Part shown: piece after piece, positions 10,666 through 20,986 of the stretch | Position numbering within the stretch: position 1 is the stretch's first letter | Layout of the letters: each line of letters starts with the position of its first letter | Made by a program: the position numbers and the translations under genes | Source: Chara braunii | Taxonomy: Eukaryota; Streptophyta; Charophyceae; Charales; Characeae | Direction: 5' to 3' | Assembly: GCA_003427395.1 (NCBI GenBank) | Contig: BFEA01000206.1 | Span: forward strand, 98,853 to 132,958 | DNA: 34,106 nucleotides | The notes under the pieces: generated by a model | Told to the model about the DNA's origin: nothing | Databases searched by the model: none | Seen by the model: only the letters and a program-made list of their open reading frames with translations

Positions 10666-10783
10666 TGATGTTATACAGAAAAATAAATTAAACATTTTTT
10701 TCCTCAGAGTTATATATATGAGTATATGAGTATTCTTTCTTGTCTGGCCGGACTAATGGTCCCAAACTATTCTAGTAGCCGAG
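10497..10783 (+). mobile_element. Degenerate hAT-like MITE
   Basis: Candidate 8-bp target duplication ATCGGGAC (10489-10496) and TTCGGGAC (10784-10791), one mismatch. The termini ATGGACTACCAA and, reversed, CTCGGCTACTAG are an imperfect inverted repeat. The internal stretch ATGTTATACAGAAAAATAAA near 10668 matches the conserved interior of the 15714 element and the larger copies, and an A-rich run follows the GC-rich 5' end as in the rest of the family. Confidence 0.5.
10606..10660. repeat. (AAAT)n then (AT)n microsatellite
   Basis: Pure tetranucleotide run passing into an AT dinucleotide run, inside the degenerate MITE. Confidence 0.95.
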
Positions 10784-10791
10784 TTCGGGAC

Positions 10792-12305
10792 CTAAATTAT
10801 GGTACATTGCCAGTTATAATTTATAAAAATTTATTAAAAAAAAATATCAAAGTTTTCATTGATTTGTACATTTTGATTTTTATGCATTTTACCTTATATA
10901 ACATTATTCCAATCTCAGGTCCTCACTTTTGTTGCCTCTATGGAATATTTCTTTGTTTTCTACAGTGCATATGATTTTTTTCATCTTATTATTCCTCTAT
11001 ATAATGATTGTTGGGTTAAAGTATTATTGTTGTGACCAACACAATATCAGAGGAGGTTGGAATAGGGATTAAGACAAGTTGATTAGCCAAGACTATGCTA
11101 GTCACGAAAACACAAATTATGGAAGAATAGAGACTATGAATTGATGAGACACACTACACTTATATATGGTCAGGTCATTGTTGAGTTTTAGATGGTTTGG
11201 AAAACAATAACATACAATAATTACTTTCACTACAAGGATTGTGCTAACGGACATCATCATTACTATGTAGTGCACAGTACATTGTTTGACCTAAATAGAT
11301 ACTATAGTATAGTATTGTGTGAAATAACAAATTGCATCAATTATCTTTTAAAATTTGATTGTTGCAATGAGCTTAAATTTACTGTATAAAATGAGTTACA
11401 AACTCTAATTTTATTATTCATAATACCAACATTTGTTTTTATATACAAAACAACTTTTAAAACAATCACACTCATATATGCCAACTCGTGCATCATAATT
11501 TAACTGGTCTACCTTTGTTTAATGAACTTCAATATATTATAGTTTTTTTCCTTTTATATCTTTCTAAGTAGTTTTGTAACAGATTATATCAATATGCCCA
11601 AACCTTGGGACGATCAAAATTTGAAAAGAACCAAAAGATGAAAATAATTGTACAATTTTTATCTTTCATATACACCAAAGTTTCTCTATTTTTGCCCATT
11701 AAAAAATTGTTTGAGGTATGTTTGAAATATTTTTTATTTTTTCTTAGTTCTTCATCTTTCTTGCATCTCTATTACAATTTTTAATTTTCTTATAATTGAG
11801 TTCATCAAAATTAATATTTTTTCTAATCATACGAAAATAAATGTTACTACATTTTGTTCCTCAAAATTTTCAGTACTACTTGATACACGTGGCAAATATG
11901 TCATTTTGGAAACATTCTTTCTTTATCAACAGATCGAGAAATATACAAAATATCAAAACTTACAGTGGTATGATACTTTATCATCCTAAAAGCATAAATA
12001 TTATTTTAGTGTTTTTTATATTGTAGGATCTTATAGCAAAGGGATATCATTTTGAAGGTGACATACCTTCTAGGTGTGTAGTACTTCATATTCAAAAAAA
12101 TCATAAATAAGCAAAAAAAGAAAAAACAAATCGTGCAGTTAAAAAAATATGAGTTTTAGCTCGTACAACGATTCGTACCGTCCTTCGTACGCATATACAT
12201 ACAAATACTTTTATGTTAGGGATATTGTACAAGTCTAATTTCATCTTTACATGTGATGTTGTTTGACGGTACCCATAGATCCTATACACTTAAATTTTAT
12301 CTCTT
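10792..12305. other. AT-rich intergenic DNA
   Basis: About 1.5 kb at very high AT content. Short open frames have AT-driven composition (Ile, Asn, Tyr, Phe) and no recognisable domain. I see no gene or structured repeat. Confidence 0.6.
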
Positions 12306-12560
12306 ATGTAAAGGCGACCTTGTAGGAGAAGATGATGTCAAGGACAAGAGCATAAGGATTACGAGCGGGAGAAGAAGCCCCTTCCTTGAGTACATCAACC
12401 ATGAGGAGCTCCGTTAGGATCAGGATGACTTCTACGTGATATCGGTGATGATGAACTCCACGATGAGGATGACTATGATACATGTCGTAATAAAGATGCA
12501 GACCACGCTGAGCACCGCAACAAGCACTACATAGTGCACCGTCAGGATCATGGCAACAAG
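12306..12560. other. GC-richer island with broken acidic frames
   Basis: This 250-bp stretch is much less AT-rich than what precedes it. It contains two short frames with Asp/Glu/His-rich peptides (for example GEDDVKDKSIR and GDDELHDEDDYDT) separated by stops. It could be a decayed exon or repeat; I cannot assign it. Confidence 0.25.
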
Positions 12561-12774
12561 TGAGTTCTTCTCTCTCACGCCACCCCCGTTATCCGCCCTC
12601 CTCTCATCTTCTTCATCATATTGTTGTTGTCAACTCCTCCACGATCTTACTTTCTTCATTTTGGTATCGGCAATGTCCTCATTTCTTCTGCTCCATTGTG
12701 TTTTTTTCCTTGTACTGCTCAATAACGCGTCACCATTCCTACGCCCATACAAAACTTCTGACCTCGGAGCTTTT

Positions 12775-12780
12775 AAAAAA
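12775..12780 (-). terminator. T6 run, candidate RNA polymerase III terminator
   Basis: Six T residues on the minus strand, about 26 nt beyond the last clearly U6-like base (12806). RNA polymerase III normally stops in such runs. Confidence 0.45.
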
Positions 12781-12805
12781 CGAAAGGTTTCAATGAGCTC
12801 TCCCG

Positions 12806-12890
12806 TCGATTTAGACATGTCATCCTTGCTCAGGGGCTATGCTAATCTTCACTGTATCGTTCCAATTTTAACGAATGTCTCGAATGACAA
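12806..12890 (-). ncRNA. U6 spliceosomal snRNA-like sequence, probable pseudogene
   Basis: On the minus strand this reads as U6. There is a short 5' stem (TGTC-ATTCGA-GACA), then AAAATTGGAACGATACAG, GAAGATTAGCAT, and CCCCTGAGCAAGGATGACA of the internal stem-loop, ending near AAATCGA. From AAAATTGG to AAATCGA only about six positions differ from plant U6 as I know it. One is in the ACAGAGA box, which reads ACAGTGA; that box pairs with the 5' splice site and is close to invariant, so this copy is probably not functional in splicing. The canonical 3' end (GAAATGGTCC...) is missing; the similarity stops at AAATCGA. A TATA-like element lies about 25 nt upstream and a T6 run downstream. Confidence 0.8.
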
Positions 12891-12910
12891 ACCGTGTGCC
12901 ACGACCTTGA

Positions 12911-12919
12911 TGTATATTC
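12911..12919 (-). promoter_or_regulatory. TATA-like element upstream of the U6-like RNA
   Basis: GAATATACA on the minus strand, centred about 25 nt before the first U6-like base, the usual plant snRNA TATA spacing. I did not find the plant upstream sequence element RTCCCACATCG above it. Confidence 0.4.
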
Positions 12920-12974
12920 GTTGAACTGACCGGGCCGAGATAGTTCAGGACAAGTTTATTCCTTCCATATGATA

Positions 12975-13041
12975 ATATCTGGATTTGAACTTGAGTCTGT
13001 ATTCCAACAGTTCAGGGGTGTACCAACTAAGCTACGCCCGC
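12975..13041 (-). pseudogene. tRNA-like sequence with intact A and B boxes
   Basis: The minus strand has a perfect A-box (TAGCTTAGTTGG, 13023-13034) and a B-box (GTTCAAATCC, 12981-12990) at tRNA-like spacing. The acceptor strands do not pair, the D and T stems are poor, and the anticodon arm (CTGT...ACAG) is short, so it is not a working tRNA. It lies about 90 nt upstream of the U6-like RNA on the same strand. It may be a tRNA pseudogene, a SINE head, or an external pol III promoter. Confidence 0.55.
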
Positions 13042-14063
13042 CGGTTCCCTCACTCTTGGTGTCGGTGCCGGTACCAGTCCCGGTCCTATTTACGCAGTTA
13101 GGACCGACAACAAAATTGAGGAGGATAGTCTCGCCGGACCTTCAACCCCTTAGTTTTTTGTAAGATGTTCCTCCGCTCCTTCGTCGCCGGCTGCTGGCTT
13201 CCATCCCAAAATCTGCAGATTGAAAGCCCTATGTCGTAACCAATAGCGTTAGGCCCAAGGTTGGGTGTAAAAGGCGCAAATCTTATTATGAACGGTATTC
13301 GACCTAGGCCTAGCCCTATCGGACTGCAACAAAGGTCGCACCTTGGCCCCCCAGCCACTTTCACGGTCGCCATACTTTCGCACTCGCCACTCGAAGAGGT
13401 CGATTTTGTCCACGATTGTCGCACACATTACCAAGTTGCACTTCTGCCGAGGATTTTGGCTTCCCCTATCTGCAATTCCCTCAAAGGCCGCGCTTTTTAG
13501 CACCTCGGTGTCGGGAAATCCCGGCTTTTTTACTTCTGTCACACCCTGTTCACACCAACCTTGCGAGGGCCGATAACGGTCTCTACTGTCGACCAAAACA
13601 CGGTCAATTTAAGCATTCAACGTACCTCACACTACGAGGACCCTAGTGCCACCTCTGGTAAGTCAACAAAAATCACCTCGAACCACGGTCCTGGTAACTA
13701 ACCTTGACATCAACCATAAAAAATGTTGGTCTCCGTGTGAACACACTCAGTGTGTGCGCTATGCTAATGAAGATTCTAACTCCTTCCGAACTCGCACTAT
13801 TTGCGTGAGGTCGTCAATTACAGAATCAACTTACTACATAAAATATATGTTTAAAACCGTGTGTGCCCCCAAAGGGCACACTCACACACTCTCTGATCTT
13901 ATCATATGCGCGCTCGTCATTCCTAACTTCTTAGAGTCGGTTGCGGGTCATGCAAAGATGTGCTACACTCTCAAGTATCATCAAAGATGTGTCTCGTGTG
14001 AGATGCAAAAATACGCACAAATACCCTTATAAGCGTATTCGTGCCAACAACGCCATGATGTAG
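13042..14063. other. No recognised gene
   Basis: About 1 kb of moderate-GC DNA. Overlapping open frames occur on both strands at about 13100-13650, with no recognisable motif. Nothing else is supported. Confidence 0.45.
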
Positions 14064-14280
14064 AAAGTTCATCCTAAGCACTAGTGGGCGCCGGCGGCAA
14101 CCGGGTATTGGTTGGGTCTGACCTCGGCCATTCAGAAAGTTTATGTTGTGCACTGGCAGGCACCGACAGTGATCGGGTTTGGGTTAGGCCTGGCCTCGAC
14201 CATCCAGAAAATTTGTATCGTGCACTAGCAGGTGTTGGCGACGACCGGATTTGGGTTGGGCTCGACCTTGGTCCCCGACC
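14064..14280. repeat. 72-bp minisatellite, three copies (array 1)
   Basis: Units start with AAAGTT/AAAATT at 14064, 14136 and 14208, exactly 72 bp apart. Each contains GTGCACTGGCAGGCACCG, CGGGTTTGGGTTGGG and a TCGACCATCCAG-type end. Seventy-two is a multiple of three, so the minus strand encodes an open 24-residue repeat. The same family recurs at 16739-16960. Confidence 0.9.
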
Positions 14281-14560
14281 CGGCAGTGTCGGAAGGGAAA
14301 AAGGAGAGAGAGGGATGAAGATGGAGAAACCTTTTGGTGATAACTCTCAACACCGATATATCTTCCCGTGTTTCAGCATGACATTCATTCTTACTTTGCA
14401 CATTTGGTGAGCGTTGTCAGTAAATATGAACATGCGCAACATCATGTACAACCAAAAAGGAAAATAAACACAACAATAGGGTATCTTCCCCTGTTTTAAC
14501 GGGAAATTCATTCTCATTTTGCACATTTTGTGAGTGTTGGAATCAAGGTCCAACAAAAGA
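14281..14560. other. Short unassigned stretch
   Basis: Contains two similar segments ending in TTTTGCACATTTG near 14395 and 14520, apparently another imperfect direct repeat. No gene. Confidence 0.4.
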
Positions 14561-15705
14561 CATGTACTCACAATAAAGAAGGGGAAAAAAATGGCATCCC
14601 CATCGTTTTTTGTTGCTCTTGCATCTTATTCCCTCCTCTTCGCTCCTCTATTTCATCCATTGTCATCTTTCCTACTTCCTTCTTTCTCATATTTTTACTT
14701 GTAGGCTCTTCGGCTTTCATGTTCTTCTCCCTTCCACCAACTCCTCTCGTATTTCCATCCTTCTTGCATATCGCTACTTATCAATAGGATACACGTGCTA
14801 ACAATAAATAAAGAAATGAAAAGCGACAATGCATTTCTGTCTTTTCATTTTGTAAAAAAACAACAACAACAACACGAGAAGAAAATCAGTGATGTGTCTT
14901 CCCAATCTTTTTTTTTTTTTTCCTTGCGTACGTGCTCACAAGAAAGGAGGAAGAGACAAACGACAATAGATCTACACCTTCCGATTTTGTAAAAGAAAAA
15001 ACGAAAACCTTGTTTGATGATCGTCATCCACATTGGTTTTTGTTATTCTTGCCTCCCCTTTCCCACTCTTGCCTCCTCTTCTCCATCCATCGTTTTGTTT
15101 CCTACGTTCTTCTTTGTCGTATCTTTACTTGCAAACCCTTCAACTTTTGTGTTATTCTTCCTTCCTCCATCTCCTCTCGTCTTCCCATTCGTCCTGCCTC
15201 TCGCTTCTCGTCAACAAGATACACATGCTGACAATAAAGGAGAAAAAAAGAAGTACCGGTGCATCTATGCCTTTTCATTTTGCTAAAAAAAAGAAAAAAA
15301 GAGAAGAAAAACAGTGGTGCATCTTCCCTCTCTTGTCTTTTTTTTCCCTGCCTCCTTCGATAGTCGTCATCCTTGTTGTTTTTTACTCCTCTTGCCCCGT
15401 TTTCCCCTCCTTTTTGCGCTTCTCTTCCATTCATCGTCATCTTTCTTATGTCCTTCTCTATGAAATTTTAACTTGCTGACTTTTCGGCTTTCGTGTTTTT
15501 TTCCCTCCCTCCATCTCCTCTCCTCTTCGCATTTTTTGTTGATCACACCGATCTTCCCGTTTTTTCATCTTCTACCTACAGTAGTTCTCGTCCACTCATC
15601 ACTTACGCTCATGCCCTCAAACCGTCATATAATAACAGAAAGAGAGAAAGCAAAACGGACACAGAAAGAGAGAAGAGACATATTAAAAAAATGGAGGAAA
15701 ATAAT
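14561..15705. repeat. Imperfect long tandem repeat, T-rich, period about 430 bp
   Basis: GATACACRTGCTRACAATAAA occurs at about 14789 and 15219, 430 bp apart. Both lie some 50 bp after CTCCTCTCGT-type blocks and are followed by GCMTTTCATTTTG and an A-rich run. A third, shorter copy of the CCATCTCCTCTC block lies near 15510. The Ser/Leu/Phe-rich frames here are composition artefacts. Confidence 0.65.
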
Positions 15706-15713
15706 GTAGACAT

Positions 15714-15979
15714 CTAGGCTACCAGAGTGGCCCGGGGTCACTTGCCCGGCCGGGCCAAAAACAAATTAAAATAATAAAAATAAAATAACTATTTTTTATT
15801 TTATTTTTTATTCTAAATTTGGTGAAGACTTTCGATGTGACCCTGAGGCAAACATTGTTCAGTTTATTTTTCTGCATAACATAGGTTTTTTTGGTTTTTT
15901 TTTTTTTTGGGGGGGGACCTTCCCTGGTCATTGCACGGGCTGGCCATGGAGGACCCGGGCGGCCCGGCTGGTAGCCTAG
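15714..15979 (-). mobile_element. hAT-like MITE, 266 bp, perfect 8-bp TSD
   Basis: GTAGACAT lies immediately outside both ends (15706-15713 and 15980-15987). The termini CTAGGCTACCAG and CTGGTAGCCTAG are perfect inverted 12-mers, with further GC-rich pairing inside. On the minus strand the order is GC-rich end, poly(A), then the family core TATGTTATGCAGAAAAATAA, and a GC-rich 3' end. No transposase is encoded. An 8-bp duplication is characteristic of hAT transposition. Confidence 0.9.
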
Positions 15980-15987
15980 GTAGACAT

Positions 15988-16738
15988 ACCTTCATCCGCC
16001 ATTTTTCTCACACGTGTTTTTTTTTATGTCGTTGATGCTTGCCCCGCTCACCGCGCAACCGCTTGCTTTTCACATTTTCCCCACTCACTAGCCAGCCACC
16101 TGCTGTCGTTGTCCAACGCTCGTGTAGTTGGTCTCCTTCTCTTGTTCTCCTCTTTTTTTCTTCGTTTCTTCGGTGTCTCCTCTCTCATCGTGCCTCCTCC
16201 CTTTTGCTATGCTATACCGCTTTTATATGCCCCTTTTTGGATCCTTCTCCCACTTTCCTTTCGCATGTGTCCTTCCACCATTCCTATCTCCGCCTCTCCT
16301 TCCTACGCTATGTCGTCCTGTCCCCCTCCCCTTTGTGTCCCCTTCCTTTTTGTCCTCCCTCACTTAATGTCGTTGTCTTGTCGATCTCGACGTCAGCCAT
16401 TCTGCCCTATTCACGTTGTCCGTCGGCGCTTGTTTGTTCCCTGGGTGTTCACCGGTGCTTGCTATGTCACTCATAATGCCAACCACACGTTCTCCGGTTT
16501 TTCGATCATCGTGTTGCTAGTTGCCCTCGTTCTCCCCCTCTCCTCTCGGATCTCTCGTTTTGCTCTACGATCCTCATGTACTGCCCTCCGATATCCCATG
16601 CAGTCTCTTCTTCCCCTGTCTCGACTCTACAATCCTTGTCTTTTCTCCCCCTAGCTTGGCGATTATGCTGTCGATTTGCCCTTCACGACCACACTCTTTC
16701 ATCAGCACGTTCGTACATCGAATAGCGTCGTGAAGCAG
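15988..16738. other. Pyrimidine-rich DNA without a gene
   Basis: Strong C+T bias on the + strand, giving long Ser/Leu/Pro/Phe-rich open frames in several frames at once. That points to composition rather than coding. No domain seen. Confidence 0.5.
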
Positions 16739-16960
16739 AAAGTTCATGGCGAGCAACGGCGGGCGCCGGAGGCGTCCGTGTATGAATTAGGCCTGGCTTT
16801 GGCCATCTAGAAAGTTTGTGTCGTCCACTTGTGGGCACCAGCGACGACCGGGTTTTGGTTGCACCAAACCTCGACCATCTAAAAAGTTTGTGTCGTGCAC
16901 TGGCAGGCACCGATGGCAACCGGGTTTGGGTTGGGTCTGGTTTTGGTCCCCGACCTTTTT
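16739..16960. repeat. 72-bp minisatellite, three copies (array 2)
   Basis: Units at 16739, 16811 and 16883, again exactly 72 bp apart, in the same orientation as array 1 and of the same family (GTGCACTGGCAGGCACCG, CGGGTTTGGGTTGGG, GGTCCCCGACC at the end). Both arrays are preceded by a similar GCAGAAAGTTCAT junction, so the flank may have been duplicated as well. Confidence 0.9.
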
Positions 16961-17399
16961 CCAAACATTACTAGGGCGGGTCTTGTGTGGGAGCGTCATG
17001 AGAGATCCTCTATTTACTTAAGGAAGAGTAAGGAAAATAATAGTTTTTTTCAGCCAATTAATAGAGCAACGGTATGGCTTCCGCTCACAAAGCACTTGTG
17101 GCTTTGCAGTTGCTCGTGATTAAGCGAGAGAGCGTTGCTACCCAATCGCAAAGTTTCATATTTGAGATGGTTGTAATTTAATTAATAAATAAATAAATAT
17201 TTGATCATTCAATCAGTGGAGCAACATAATGTGACCCTTTGAGGCTCCGCTGATTGACCGTGATTGGACACTGGGTAGGGCTAATGAATCACGGGGGTTC
17301 AAGTCTTGAATTATTTCAAAAATAAACAAATAATTTTTTCAATTAAAATGTTTTTTTGTGGTAGAGGGTAAGAACAAACATATTCAGCCTGCACTTATG
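16961..17399. other. Unassigned DNA
   Basis: No gene. It contains a short (AAAT)n run near 17185. Motifs such as GGAGCAACA and CGTGATT may be remote relatives of the following array, but I could not set a period. Confidence 0.4.
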
Positions 17400-18009
17400 G
17401 TCGTTGGACATTACCTGCCACCGTTGTGATCATGTTGCATTGCTTGATTATGGATCAGTTCTGATCTTAGTTAATTTCAACGAGTTTAATAATAACAAAA
17501 ATACTCACTTCTCGGTGAGCAGCACAAGACACCCAAGCAGTCTTCACTTAGGATTGTTCACTCTCGCTGGTTGTCCGTCGAAGCATGATCAAAGAATAAA
17601 TCGGTTGATCACTGCTTTCAACAACATGTTTGCAAAATCAAATAAATGAATAATTCAAAAGTGTTTAGGGTCAGCGTGTGACTGAGGGTTGGTCTTTTCT
17701 TAGGGCATTTTCACATGCGGCTCACTACACTATAATTAAGTTGTGATTTCTCGATTACTGTTTTTTGCAACAACTTCAGAAAACCCAAATAAATCTTTAA
17801 TTAAAAAAAAACTTGGAGGAAACATGTATGAAAAAGTTAGTCCTTACCTCGGTCTTTTTCACACGTCGCCTGTTGCAGCGTGATCAAACAATAGTCACTT
17901 TGTCATTGTTTGCCGCAACTGCTTAAAAAATAATAATAATAATAATAATAAATCAATAATTCAAAAATACTTATGGACAACATGTGACAGAGGGTTGATC
18001 TTTACTTAA
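17400..18009. repeat. Degenerate tandem array, about 145-bp units, left part
   Basis: About four diverged units. The recognisable order within a unit is TGTGACAGAGGGTTGATCTT, CTTAGGGCATTTTCACAC, a TGATCA...GATCACYGC dyad, then GCAACAACTT and an A-rich run with AATAATTCAAAA. Equivalent points recur near 17694, 17848 and 18003, 140-157 bp apart. It continues at 21819 after the inserted element. Confidence 0.75.
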
Positions 18010-18124
18010 ACCACCACTACACCCGCCGACCTAAAATCGACTTTCCTAGCCTTACGGACCGGGTTCTTGGGGGGGGCCGGACCTGCAGGCGCAGGCGAGT
18101 CCGATCCAAGAATTTTCAAGCGCG

Positions 18125-18440
18125 AACTTTGGTGATTTTTCGCGCTCAAAAAAATTAACAAACAAATCTGAAAGTTTTAAGTTCCTATAGATTAGGTCGT
18201 AATCTTTCCAGGAAAAATATCAAAAAATAAATAAAAGTAAAAATAGAAATAGACTGTGAAGTATATGTCGCGCCGTTTCATCACATTTTTCATTTTTGCT
18301 ACTCCACCACGTATGGGCCAATGGGAAAGGCAACCCAACTTTTGCGATTTTTTGCGCTTAGAGGGATAACTTCATAACTCTGAAAATTTGAGGGTCCATA
18401 AATATAGTCGCAATCTCTATAGGAAAAATATTCAAAAATA
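18125..18440. repeat. Internal direct duplication in the TTAA element
   Basis: Two related stretches, about 18125-18235 and 18338-18440. Both run from a TTTTGCGATTTTTYGCGCT-type block through AACTCTGAAAATTT and a TCGTAATCT-type block to AGGAAAAATATYCAAAAA. Confidence 0.6.
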
Positions 18441-18452
18441 TATATATATATA

Positions 18453-18523
18453 CAAGGTTGTCGGCGTTCGGGACGGGCCGAACGCCCGAACATCCAGGTC
18501 CCCCTGTAGACACGTTCGCGGAC

Positions 18524-18574
<51 letters not shown>

Positions 18575-19217
18575 GTATAAAAAATCTGAAACAAATATAT
18601 GTTATGAAGAAAGCTAAAATGAACAACATTTGTCTCCGAGTGACATCTAAATTCGTTAACAAATTAGACATAAAAATAAAATACGGAAAACAAAAAGAGT
18701 TGATAGAAATAACGAATTTGAGGAGAGAATTAAAATCAGTGTGCGGGCGGGCACGTTCTAAACACCTCAATCTTTGGATATTTTTCATTTTGTTTTGGCT
18801 TGGACAAATTCCTTGAAAATTCATATATGTGTATCTCACATGATACACAACTCGTTAAAAAAATATTAAAAAATAATAAAATTGTTTAGACCCCGAAACA
18901 AAGTGAAAACAAAAAGAGAAGAAAAAAAAAAAAAATAGTGAGTGGGTGAGCACGTTTTGACACCGCCATCTTTGGTGATTTTTCTTTTTGTTTTGGCTAA
19001 GCAAAATGATCTTGAAATTTAGAGGCATGTACCTCACATCATAGAGAACTCACATAAACAAATTCAAGAAAAAATAATAATCTTTAGGCCCCAAAATATT
19101 TTTTGGCGGGGTCCGAACCTCTTCAGGTTCGGAGGGGTTCGGCCCCCGAACGGGACCCCGAACGCCCGAACGTACGGAGGTTGGCCTGGTAGCCTCCGTA
19201 CGTACGGGCTAGTAACC

Positions 19218-19220
<3 letters not shown>
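18453..19220 (+). mobile_element. hAT-like MITE 1 of the nest, 768 bp
   Basis: Starts CAAGGTTGTCGGCGTTCGGG and ends ...GTAACCATG (reversed, CATGGTTACTAGCCCGTACG). It sits inside a TA tract, so the 8-bp duplication would be TATATATA. Order: GC-rich 5' end packed with CGTTCGG/CCGAACG, A47 (18525-18571), core TATGTTATGAAGAAAGC, two about 180-190-bp internal repeats each with GAGCACGTTTTGACACCGCC and CATCTTTGG, and a GC-rich 3' end. Non-autonomous. Confidence 0.8.
18525..18571. repeat. poly(A) run inside MITE 1
   Basis: 47 consecutive A residues just inside the GC-rich 5' end, the position of an A run in every copy of this family. Confidence 0.95.
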
Positions 19221-19248
<28 letters not shown>

Positions 19249-19251
<3 letters not shown>

Positions 19252-19351
19252 GGTTACCGGTGTTCGGGACGGGCCGAATGCCCGAACCCGAACACCCGAA
19301 CTTACGGGACCCCTTCGGAAGGCGTTCGGCCGTTCGGGCCGAACGCGGACC

Positions 19352-19382
<31 letters not shown>

Positions 19383-20021
19383 TTCAAAAACTTCCGAAAC
19401 AAAAATATGTTATGGCGAACAATAAACTGAACAACATTTGCCAGGGCACTACATCCAAATTCTTTACCAAATTTGAATTAAGAATCAAATACAGAAACTA
19501 AACACTATGATAAAAGTCAGAAAAAATAAAAAGAGAATAAAAATGAGTGAGAGTGCCAGCACCTTTACGACACCGCCATTTTTGCCGATTTTTAATTATT
19601 GTTTGGCATTGAAAAATGCACTGAAAATTTACAGATATGTTGTTTACATAATCAAAAAATCATTAATTTTTTTTCAAAAACTAATAAAATGTTTTAGGTC
19701 TCGAAATAAAGTGAAAACAAAAAATTAAAAGTGAAAAAAACAATATAGTGAGTGGGTGAGCACGTTTTGACACCCCCATCTTTGACGATTTTTAACGTTT
19801 GTTTGGCTTAGCAGAATGACTTCAAAATTTATAGCGTGTAAGGTTACATCCTAGAAAACTTACAGAAAAACATTCAGAAAAAAAAAACTTATTTTTAGGC
19901 CCCAAAACGTTTTTTGGCAGGGGCCGAACCTGGAGGTGTTCGGCCCCTGAACGGGACCCCGAATGCCCGAACGTTCGTGAGCCAGCCCAGGGGCTCCCGA
20001 ACGTTCGGTCAAATAACCCTG
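19249..20021 (+). mobile_element. hAT-like MITE 2 of the nest, 773 bp
   Basis: Starts CATGGTTACCGGTGTTCGGG after a TA tract and ends CAAATAACCCTG. Same layout as MITE 1: CCGAACG-rich 5' end, A run (19352-19378), core TATGTTATGGCGAACAATAA, two internal GACACC...CATCTTTG repeats near 19570 and 19770, GC-rich 3' end. The flank at the right is TGTGTGTA, not TATATATA, so the target duplication is not confirmed. Confidence 0.75.
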
Positions 20022-20027
20022 TGTGTG

Positions 20028-20542
20028 TAGGGCGTTGGGGGTCCCGTACGGGGTCCGAACCTGATGGCGTTTGGCCCCCGCCAAAAAATATTTCGGGGTC
20101 TAAAAATATATATTTTTTTCTGATTGTTTTTTTGTAAGTTCTCTATGACGCGAGGTACATGGCTATAAATTATCAAGTCATTTGGCAAAACCAAAAAATA
20201 ATTAAAAATCGCCAAAGATGGCGGTGTCAGAACGTGCTTGCCCACGTATTTTTCAGTTTTTCCTTTTTGTTTTCACTTTAGTTCGGGGTCTAAACAATTT
20301 TATTATTTTTTGAAACTTTTTTAGTGGGTTTTTTATTATGTGAAGTACACATTTGTAAATTTTTAGGGCATTTAACTATGCCAAAAAAAATTGAAAAATC
20401 GCCAAAGATGGCGGTGTCGAAAACGTGCTTCGGCACTCACTAAATTTAATTCTCTTTTTATTTTTATTTATTTTTATTATTAGTATTTGTTTTTCGTATT
20501 TTATTTTTATTTGAAATTTGGTAAGGAATTCGGATGTAGTGC
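20028..20542 (-). mobile_element. hAT-like MITE 3, reversed, truncated by the gap
   Basis: Begins TAGGGCGTTGGGGG next to a short TG run and reads in the opposite direction to its neighbours. GCCAAAGATGGCGGTGTC occurs twice (near 20210 and 20400), the reverse of the family's internal repeats. Its 5' part is missing at the N gap. Confidence 0.7.
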
Positions 20543-20601
20543 NNNNNNNNNNNNNNNNNNNNNNNNNNNNNNNNNNNNNNNNNNNNNNNNNNNNNNNNNN
20601 N
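20543..20601. other. Assembly gap, 59 N
   Basis: A run of N between the truncated reverse MITE and a TG tract. It probably hides the remainder of that element. Confidence 1.

Positions 20602-20635
<34 letters not shown>
20602..20635. repeat. (TG)n microsatellite
   Basis: Pure TG dinucleotide run directly after the gap. Confidence 0.95.
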
Positions 20636-20638
<3 letters not shown>

Positions 20639-20913
20639 ACCATTCTTACAGGTCCGGCGCATCTACCTATTCAACCTAATACACATGTTTTACTTTTTTG
20701 CTATTATTCCACCCTTCCCACTTTTCACTTGCATGGTCTTTCCCGTTGGCTTCGTCTACACCCCCAGTGTCTTTACATACTATACTCAAATACTAAACCT
20801 CCCCAGTAAACCTTTCTAGCGTGGCTCGACCTTTCCACCTAATCCATCTAACCCGACTAGTTTATGCATTCAAGTTGTCGTTCCTTCTTTCACAACGTCA
20901 CCTATCCCTACCA

Positions 20914-20986
<73 letters not shown>

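Noticed and set aside
13249-13596. 115-codon minus-strand frame near the tRNA-like sequence
   Set aside because: Overlapping frames are open on both strands and no domain is recognisable.
13755-13800. Second U6-like match (GCTATGCTAATGAAGATTC)
   Set aside because: Only about ten bases agree with U6 and the surrounding U6 sequence is missing.
16039-16654. 145- and 181-codon frames rich in Ser, Leu, Pro and Phe
   Set aside because: Strong pyrimidine bias opens several overlapping frames; no motif or signal distinguishes one.
17400-18009. CRISPR-like spaced repeats
   Set aside because: Units are long, degenerate and continuous, with no short exact repeats alternating with unique spacers.
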